From: Diphasiastrum complanatum
Lineage: Eukaryota > Streptophyta > Lycopodiopsida > Lycopodiales > Lycopodiaceae
NCBI GenBank assembly: GCA_029204225.1
Contig: CM055092.1
Coordinates: 27,572,320-27,636,319 of the forward strand
Reading direction: 5' to 3'
Length of the DNA stretch: 64,000 nt
The position numbers were made by a program, and so were the translations under genes. Positions 56,987-64,000 of this stretch are shown here, one piece after another. Below the pieces are notes generated by a model. That model had not been told where the DNA came from. It made no database searches and saw only the letters and a program-made list of their open reading frames with translations. Position 1 is the first letter of the stretch; every line of letters starts with the position of its first letter.

Positions 56987-57895
56987 TGTTGCGCCGACGT
57001 CTCAACGGGTGCTGGGTCTTGAGCGGTTATCCCAACACGTGCTTAAGTCTAACATTCATCCATCATGTACTTACGTAAAAGCCAACTCAGAAACGTAACA
57101 AGCTTAACCATTCAGACTTAAGAAAATTGGAATCCCAACCAACCCGAAAGCCAACTCAGAATCCGTCCCCAAAAGGTAACCAAAGGCAAAGACAAGCCAC
57201 ACATGAAACCCAAGGCATAGTGGTTGCCAAACTGACCAATTGGCATAGCGTCAAGCCCCATGTCGATGACAGGGACCCTTAGGCGCCAGCGACGCAAAAA
57301 GGTTGCAGTAAGGGTCCTTCCACTTGGACCAGTCCCGGAGGCGAAACTGAAATGGTAATCATCCCCAAGAATCAATTTTATTAGATTTGGAAGAGGCTAC
57401 ATTCATACATAGACTCACCGGTCTCGAGGCCACCAACACGTGCTGGGCATTGTGCCTGGCTCGTGCTGATAGAGGGAGCTGAGACCTGGCGACTGGATTC
57501 CTGGCGCTGGTTGAGCTGCCCAAGTTTCTATTTGCCAGACACCCCCTATAGTTCAGCTGTGATTCGGCGCACCCCCTCTGGTTTGAAACATAGTGTTTTC
57601 TGGTAAAGCACGCTTTTTAGGACTTAGTTTTTATTTTGCTGACTAAGCCTGGCAGAATCAGTCTGGCTCCCAGACATGGGTCCCGGGAGCCGTCCCGGCA
57701 GCCGAATGAACTTGCTTTCATGACTAGGCCATGACTCGAGCTCCAGAGCGGCTCATGACTTGTGACTACTTGACTGGCTCACCACAGGTCGGAGGCTCAG
57801 TCCTTGACGTTCTAACTTGCTCTGAGACCTTAGAGAGTGTCATTCCTTTAAGTCTTATAGGGCACGCTGGGTGCACCCAAGTCAGCTTTACAATA
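56987..57895 (-). repeat. 5' LTR of element B
   Basis: 909 bp on the minus strand from TATTGTAAAGCTGAC (first bases mutated from TGTTG) to GTTGCGCC-end, with the PBS beside it. Confidence 0.9.
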
Positions 57896-60212
57896 GGGAC
57901 CTTGTTTTTGTTACTTGTTAGTAAACCTGTCTGAGTGTCTTACTTGTATGTATTCATGGTGAGTCTTAGTAATCGTGCTTTGCCTGGTTTGCATGATTGC
58001 TTGTGATACAAGGAGCTGATGGCTCGAGAAGGAACCTTTGTTTTGAAGGCTGATACCATCAAACAAAGAGGACCACAGAATCTGTGGGGCGGATTTGCAG
58101 TTCAAGTACTCGCACGTGAACGACAACAAAACGACTCAATGTTTGCAAAGGATGGATGGCTAGCCTGTTTCTTGGGTTGGTTTCATTTGCAACAATGCCC
58201 ACCAGACGCAAGCAGGAAGTCAAAAGTTGGAAAGGGCAATTTCAAGGGAGAAGGAACTGTGACAGTTGAGTCTTGCATTAGAGACTTGGTATTTCGAACG
58301 GACGCCAAGGGACAGTTCGCGTTGAGATCGGACTATTGCAAACTCTGGGTGCATGTGTCTGATTCAAAGAGAGCTACTTGAAGCCAAGCTCAATGTACAC
58401 TTCTTGTTTTGACTGTGAGGCAACTGACCAGTGATGGAATTGTGAAAGTCAAGTTTTGCGCGACGGACATGGTGCTTCAAACAAACGCAAAGAGATAGTT
58501 CGGATGCGGATCAAATTGGTGCGACCCTTTGGCTTTCCATGAGGTCAATGATTACATTTGGGCTGATTCAAAGAGCTACTTCAAGCTAAGCGAGAGGTGC
58601 ATTGCGGAGTACTCAATCTTTGCCTACCTTAAAGAGCCAAGATGAAAAAGTATCAAAATCAGGTTGGGACAAGGAGAGAAACCAAGGTGCAAAAGCAACA
58701 AGGCACGGAGTGGACCACAAAGTGGGCAATCAAACGATAAATCCTTTGGCTCAGGGAGCCTTGATACCTGTGCGGAACTGATCAAATCTGGAGCTCAGGG
58801 AGCTCAACACAAAGTGCATCAAGGACAAATCAGGAGCTCAAAAAAGTTCCAAAGTCGAAAGTCAGAAGCGACAAGGGCGAACATTTCAAAGAAAGGCCTC
58901 TGTCACCAGTTAATAAGGTTCTTGGGTTCTACGAAAGTGATATCAAATCTACGCTTCTCCCAGACAAAGAGATATGTTCAAGTTATGTAATTTTTCAGTA
59001 CAAAGAGCTGAGCCTCCGACTTGTAGTGTGCCAGCTTCAATGTTAATAAAAAGTGGCCAGTAAATTGAGTACTGTGCCAAGTAGCTTAAATGTATAGTTA
59101 TTTTAATTCGGAGACACCTTTACTTTAATCTGACATCTGATGAGGACTTAGCCATACTCACACGAGGAGACTGGCAAACTTTGGACCTAATAAGTTGACA
59201 AGTTTTTGTTGTGGAAAGGAAAGTTTGTTATAGGCTTTCTTTGGACCAGCAATGATGAGGAAACATATGAGTACGCTGGCTTGTGTTACGTGTAAGACAG
59301 CTGATCAATGAAGGAAATGTGAAAGTTGAGTCTTGCATGAGAGACTTGGTATTTCGAATGGACGCTAAGGGACAATTCGTGTTGAGATCGAACTAGTACA
59401 AACTCTGGGTGCATGTGTCTGATTCAAAGAGAGCTACTTGAAGCCAAGCTCGATGTACACTTCTTGTTTTGACTGTGAGGCAATTGACCAGTGATGGAAT
59501 TGTGAAAGTCAAGTTTTGCGCGACGGACATGGTGCTTCAATCAAACGCGAAGAGATAGTTCGTATGCGGATCAAACTGGTGCGACCCTTTGGCTTTTCAC
59601 GAGGTCAATGATTACATTTGGGCTGATTCAAAGAGCTACTTCAAGCTAAGTGAGAGGTGCATTGCAGAGTACTCAATCTTTGCTTACCTTAAAGAGCCAA
59701 GAAGGAAAAGTATCAAGATCAGGCTGGGACAAGGAGAGAAATCAAGGTGCAGAAGCAACAGGGCACGGAGTGGACCATAAAGTGGGCAATCAAACGATAA
59801 ATCCTTTGGCTCAGGGAGCCTTGATACCTGTGCGGAACTGATCAAATATGGAGCTCAGGGAGCTCAACACAAAGTGCATCAAGGACAAATCAGGAGCTCA
59901 AAGGAGTTCCAAAGTCAAAAAGTCAGAAGCGACAGGGGCAAGCATTTCACCTCTGTCACCAGTTAATAAGGTTCTTGGGTTTTACGTAAGCGATATAAAA
60001 TCTACGCTTTTCCCAGACAAAGAGATATTTTAAGTTATGTAATTTTTCAGTACAAAGAGCTGAGCCTCCGACTTGTGGTGTGCCAGCTTCAATGTTAATA
60101 AAAAGTGGCCAGTAAATTGAGTACTGTGCCAAGTAGCTTAAATGTATATTTATTTTAATTGGGAGACACCTTTACTTTAATCTGACATCAGATTTTATAA
60201 AGGTGGGGTGGA
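57896..60212 (+). mobile_element. Internal region of non-autonomous element C2
   Basis: Resumes after element B at gggaccttg, text also found uninterrupted in C1. No retroviral domain is present. Protein-like relics occur: 58019-58381 (MAREGTFVLKADTIKQ, DLVFRTDAKGQFALRSD) and downstream DSKSYFKLSERCIAEYSIF. A block of about 1.05 kb (58270-59140) is repeated directly at 59330-60192. It ends in a polypurine-like aaaggtggggtgga just before the 3' LTR. Confidence 0.7.
58240..60192 (+). repeat. Direct duplication of about 1.05 kb inside C2
   Basis: tcttgcattagagacttgg at 58271 recurs at 59331, and aatctgacatc at about 59125 recurs near 60180, an offset of about 1050-1060 bp. C1 has the block once. 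The copies differ by scattered substitutions and small indels. Confidence 0.85.
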
Positions 60213-61433
60213 TGTTGTAAAGCTACCTTTACAAGCTTTACTTTCGGCGCCAGCAGCGCCCTTGCTGCTCCTGGTGCCACTGTGACCAGAATCCAGTCGA
60301 CACCAAGTTCTTATGGCTGAAAATCTTTGATCGGTTCTAGCGGAGTCCAGAGAGCTCAGATCGATGTGCAATCACCTCACACGATCTAGGCATAATTAAA
60401 GGAAGCCTGAGGATCAATAAAATCTAGAGAGAGAAAATGACTTTCTAGAAAGAGAAAATCCTAGAGAGAGAAAAATCTGTTTTACCAGCTTGGGTAGAGT
60501 GCTTGGTATGGGGGGGGGGGGGGGGGTGCCGAATCCCACCAATACTATAGGAGAGTGCGGGTTGCGACTCAGGGCGAGCTCCAACCAAGTCTCAGCCTCC
60601 CTTGCTGGAATGTTGTCATGGCTCTCGCCTTGGCATGCTAGCGCCCCAGAGACTAGGGTCGGTCACACACTTGAAATGTAACTTTCTCAGATTTATCAAT
60701 AAAGTGGGATTTTTCTCAAACTGACTCTGATTACCTTCTGGGTTTTAGTGTTCAGTAAAAGCGCCAGTTGTAAGGCCGCTTTAAAATTTTTAAGTTGGCA
60801 CATAGTTGAGGGTCGTATCCCGGGAAGCCAGCGGTATGCCGTCGGGACCATTTGGTCCGTGGCGCTAGCGGTATGCTGTCGGGACCATTTGGTCCAGGAA
60901 CTGGTTGTCTCCATATCTGTCGCGGCTTGTGGTTTTGAGTGTTCCTTGTGTGAACGTGAATGGGTTAAGCTCTTGGGGAACGAGCTCTAACCTGTCGGCT
61001 GAGTTGGATGGCATGCTTGGGTGGAAGTTACCTGTTTATGGCTGTCCAGTCTGGCGTGGCGCCAGGTTGGCTTCTAGCGCTCGTGACGTAGCTTGCAGTT
61101 GGTTAAGTTTGATGTAAGTCAGAGCGCTTGCTTGGAATGGATGTTACTCGTTTGTAACGAAGCTTCGAGTTGGTTAAGTTTGATGTATGTCGGGCGGCTT
61201 GCTTGGAGGGAAGTCACCCACATCGGGACCCCCGATTTGGCATGGCGCCAGGCCCCGATCTGGCATGGCGCCAGGTTGGATCTCAATGCTAGTTTTCGGA
61301 ACTTCAAGTTGGTTAAGTCTGATCGTTGTGGGCTAGTTGGCTGCTTGTATGTCAAGTGGGTTTGGATGGCAAGAGTTGAAGGCTGGGAAGCTAAGTCGTG
61401 GTTCCCGGCTCCCTTTGGGATGCCTGCACTACA
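60213..61433 (+). repeat. 3' LTR of element C2
   Basis: 1221 bp, TGTTGTAAAGC to TGCACTACA, followed by the catgc duplication (61434-61438). A 17-G run at about 60510-60526 is longer than the matching run in the 5' LTR. The segment ggcatggcgccaggccccgatct near 61250 is a small local duplication. Confidence 0.93.
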
Positions 61434-61438
61434 CATGC

Positions 61439-61902
61439 CAAGGCGAGTGCCAGGACAACATTCCAGCAAGGGAGGCTGAGACTTGGTTGGAGCTCGCCCT
61501 GAGTCGCAACCCGCACTCCCCTATAGTATTGGTGGGATTCGCCACCTCCCCTCATACCAAGTACTCTACCCAGGTTGGTAAAGCACGTTTTCTCTCTCTA
61601 GGATTTTCTCTCTCTAGAAAGTCATTTTCTCTCTGTAGAATTTATTGATCCCCAGGCTTCCTTTAATCATGCCTAGATCGTGTGAGGTGATTGCACATCG
61701 ATCCGAGCTCTCTGGACTTCGCTAGAACCGATCAAAGATTTTCAGCCATAGGAACTTGGTGTCGGCTGGATTCTGGTCACAATGGCGCCGGGAGCGGCTC
61801 CGGCGCCAGTGGTGTCAGGAGCAGCAGGCGTTTTGCTGGCGCCTGGACAATCCTGGCACTGGTGGCACCGGAAGTAAAGCTTGTGAAAGTAACTTTACAA
61901 CA
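61439..61902 (-). repeat. C3 5' LTR, part 2
   Basis: Continues the C3 LTR from 44592 (ccaaggcgagtgcc...) to its start, minus strand TGTTGTAAAGTTAC at 61902. Both parts give about 1241 bp. It abuts LINE sequence at 61903. Confidence 0.9.
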
Positions 61903-63360
61903 TTACTCCTCAGGTTGGGATTAAGGCTTTGGGTGTCCCATTGGTTCTTCTGGATATGTCAATTCATTTATGTGGGAAGCTTTGGATGGATTTGCTCGAC
62001 ATTCTGATTTGTTGCCAAAGCTTGGAAATTCTCAGGTTGCATTTGGAATTCTCACCTAGTGCTTTGCTCAACGTCCTATTTTCTACGTTGCGTATCTCCT
62101 TCACCTGATATAATATCCTTACTTCGAGATTTTGATGATACTTTATTGGGCGTATTTGGTCGTCTTTCGGGACGAGGAACCTTTGACACTTGTGAAGGTC
62201 AGTTTTGTAAGCGGCAAATTTCTCTTCCTGCTTCCTCTGGTGGTGTTGGCCTTGTATCTACTGCTTGCATTGCACCAGCCGCTTTTCTCGGAAGTTGGGC
62301 TCTTGTTGCCTCTGCACTAGTCTCCAGGTTTCAGCAGGGTAACCAGCCTCTTCTTCTTGATACAGTAGCTGTGGAGACTGGCAATTTTGCTTATCAACAA
62401 GCTCTACGCACTGTTCGGGATTTACCTCCACCACTTGTACAACTTTTTGTGCTTCCCTTTGAATCTTTGGTGACAAATCAACAACGAGTTTTTCAGAAGA
62501 CTATTATGGGGCATCTTCACTCTTATTTCTTCGGTCAACTTATCAAAGATTCACCTTCTGATGCAGTTCGAGCTCGTCTTCTATCTTGTGCTGGTCCAGG
62601 TGCTGGGGCTTGGTTGGTTGCACGTCCAGTTCTTCCACTATTGAGACTCAATAATGACTTGTTTATAACTGCCCTTCGAACCAGATTGGGACTTCCACAT
62701 CCAATGTTAATTGGTATCTCTAAGTTTTCATGTGGGCATGTATTGGATTCCTTGGGTACTCATCTTATGCGTTGTCCATCATGTGGAGAACGTATTGTTT
62801 CACATGATTCCATTCGTGATGCCCTGACTGCTATTGCTCATGATAGTGGCTTTCATGTTGTTCGAGAGCAAACACATTTTACCAGGGCCTTCATCGCAAT
62901 CTACCCGATGACGAGTTGACCTTGTTCTCTCGCGTGATGGAATTCGTACTCCGGGAGATGTTGTAATTGTTGATCCCTCTCGTCAGGACCTTCTTCGTCG
63001 TTCTTCCACCACGCAAGGGGCCGCTGCATCTCATGCAGTTCAAGAAAAGGAACGAGATTATAATGTTCGTGCACCTGGTGAAAATTTCATCCCCTTTGCC
63101 TTGGAAACTTATGGTTGTCTTCACAAGAAATTTATTGATTTTTTATTTTTATGTGCGGAGCTTATGGTGAAACGCCAAGGACAAAACATTACCTTACCTT
63201 CCGTTATTATTTATTTCTACCGCCAGCATATTTCTATAGCATTACTACGTTCACAGGCGATTTCAATTCTTCGACGAGCTCAGTTTGCAGGAGCGGCTGC
63301 TTCAAAGCTTCCTACATTACCTATAGTTAGTGATTTACATCAGGCAGTTGGTTTTGAGTA
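61903..63360 (+). pseudogene. R2-like non-LTR retrotransposon, copy 2 (3' half)
   Basis: Frameshifted remnant from the end of RT onward. Early text matches FMWEALDGFARHSDLL and SQVAFGILT. 62059-62919 has RDFDDTLLGVFGRL, GGVGLVSTACIAPAAFLGSW, then a zinc-type CGHVLDSLGTHLMRCPSC and HDSIRDALTAIAHDSGFHVVREQ. After a shift near 62890 it reads GDVVIVDPS, then FIPFALETYGCLHKKFIDF, ending at a stop near 63358. The CCHC motif followed by D-V-V-x-D-P and L-E-T-Y-G is the layout of the restriction-like endonuclease in R2-type LINEs. The N-terminal half is lost where element C3 was inserted. Confidence 0.65.
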
Positions 63361-63440
63361 ATTAGTTTACTATTTTATTTTTGACTAACATCGAGCAGTT
63401 GGTTTTAAGTAATTAGCTTACTATTCTAAGTTTAACTTAG
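63340..63440. repeat. Tandem 52-bp duplication in the LINE 3' end
   Basis: gcagttggttttgagtaatt...tactattt at 63344 is repeated at about 63397 with a few changes. It lies at the LINE stop codon and start of its 3' UTR. Confidence 0.7.
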
Positions 63441-63790
63441 CTTTTAGGTAGCTTAATTCGTTTCTGTTGTTCTACGGTATTTTACTTTAAATACTTTAAT
63501 CTTCTTGTTTGATCTACATCATTTTTAATAAAATCAAGGTTGATTATTATTGTTGAGATATAGCTTTGAACCATAGTTCATTGTTGGATGAGGGTGTGCC
63601 CTAAAAGTGGACCACATGTTATATGGACACGTGTCAGCATTTTTATTGGTGCGTGCCACAAAGTGGTATAGGGTATAGAGCCCGAAGAGCAACGCAATAA
63701 AGCCCACCAGCGAAACTGAAGCAAAGAGAATAGGGTGCAGATTTTGACGAGAGAGGGAAGCAGAGCGAGAGAGGGAGGAGGGAGGGAGCG
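63441..63790 (+). promoter_or_regulatory. LINE 3' UTR end and promoter/5' UTR of the EFG1-like gene
   Basis: The left part is AT-rich, probably LINE tail. The right part carries gccctaaaag (about 63598, telo-box-like), acacgtgtca (about 63630) and agccca (63701), the reverse of the site II core TGGGCT. A GA-rich probable 5' UTR runs at about 63745-63790. Telo-box plus site II is a known pairing in plant ribosome-related promoters; here it is inferred from sequence only. Confidence 0.4.
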
Positions 63791-64000
63791 ATGGGGATGG
63801 GGCATGGGAGCCATGGCAGGAGGCCAGCAGTGGGACGCTCTCCCTTTTCCAAATCCGGCGTGAAGCAGCAGCAGCAGCAGCACAAGAAGAAGAAAGGACC
63901 TCTGCATCTCCATGCCAAAGGCATCGACAAGAGCAAGAAAAAGAAGCCAAAGACGGTTTCAATCAAAAACCAGATTCGTTCAGTTGAGCGTCTTCTGAAA
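63791..64000 (+). CDS. EFG1-like rRNA-processing protein, N-terminal 70 codons
   Basis: The frame from ATG 63791 is open to the window edge: MGMGHGSHGRRPAVGRSP, a Gln run (QQQQQ) with lysine cluster (HKKKKG), then KKKKPKTVSIKNQIRSVERLLK. The last segment resembles the start of the EFG1 domain (plant proteins read KTVSLKNQIRS-x-ER-x-L-x-K as I recall). EFG1 is a nucleolar factor for 18S rRNA maturation in yeast. The basic N-terminus suits a nucleolar protein. No intron is seen before the edge. The minus-strand frames across it are shadows. The assignment rests on about 22 residues. Confidence 0.6.
   Translation, partial: MGMGHGSHGRRPAVGRSPFSKSGVKQQQQQHKKKKGPLHLHAKGIDKSKKKKPKTVSIKNQIRSVERLLK

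Larger units (their letters stand above)
52693..57895 (-). mobile_element. Element B: Ty3 element with gag but no pol
   Basis: LTRs at 56987-57895 (5') and 52693-53611 (3') flank a tRNA-iMet PBS (56972-56984, minus), leader, gag, a protease remnant and a polypurine tract (minus strand cgaggggagga, 53612-53622). The target duplication gggac is present at 52688-52692 and 57896-57900. The LTRs are of the same family as element A. RT, RNase H and integrase are absent. The two LTRs differ more than those of A, and gag carries stops, so it is an older insertion. Confidence 0.92.

Noticed and set aside
63534-63966. Three minus-strand frames of 107-142 codons at the right end
   Set aside because: They are antisense shadows of the EFG1-like reading frame and its GA-rich leader; cysteine- and serine-rich composition comes from the reverse of CAG and GAG runs.

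Overview
Organism and overall character. This is nuclear DNA from a land plant with a large, repeat-swollen genome. The evidence is an intron-split 60S ribosomal protein L35 gene with plant-type sequence, CCCTAAA telomere-type repeats, telo-box and site II-like promoter motifs, and Ty3/gypsy chromovirus, Athila/Tat-like and Ty1/copia retrotransposons with plant-type primer-binding sites. I cannot name the species; a fern or another large-genome lineage is possible, but that is a guess. Only two host genes are visible: RPL35 (30453-33083, minus, four exons) and the 5' end of an EFG1-like rRNA-processing gene (63791-64000, plus). Nearly all the rest is transposable-element DNA in various states of decay.

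Left part (1-29140). 1-2326: gag and protease wreck of a Ty3 element (minus). 2783-4579: integrase scrap and a minisatellite. 4580-9462: an LTR, tRNA-Asp-type PBS and motif-rich leader (element G), fused through an RNase H fragment to an internally deleted element F' carrying two successive protease domains. 9715-20446: element F (minus), an Athila/Tat-like element with gag, zinc knuckles, two protease domains, RT-RNase H, integrase and a downstream coiled-coil ORF region. 20609-23219: gag, copia and integrase scraps. 24225-29140: a decayed Ty1/copia element whose 3' LTR holds a 0.7-kb terminal-inverted-repeat element.

Host island (30453-33350). RPL35 has a small inverted-repeat element in its third intron. 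A triplicated 56-bp unit carrying a telo-box lies just upstream of the gene.

Right part (33330-63360). Two copies of an R2-like non-LTR retrotransposon bracket a block of LTR elements. Family C elements lack recognisable gag or pol; copies are C1, C2, C3 and a solo LTR. C3 lies in the right-hand LINE, and C2 is inserted in the C3 LTR (duplication CATGC). C2 in turn received element A in its 5' LTR (duplication CCTTG) and element B in its internal region (duplication GGGAC). A has an intact 1108-codon pol reading frame with chromodomain, no gag, and LTRs of 918 bp each that look over 99% identical. B, of the same LTR family, has gag and a broken protease but no pol. A, B and C share a tRNA-iMet PBS and a repeat-rich leader, which suggests a set of defective partners that could be mobilised by each other's proteins. 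A and B are both broken at the protease active site; in A that spot is occupied by five CCCTAAA repeats.

How it fits together. RPL35 and the EFG1-like gene are divergently oriented ribosome-biogenesis genes. The DNA between their promoters is almost entirely nested retroelements, so they may once have been close head-to-head neighbours.
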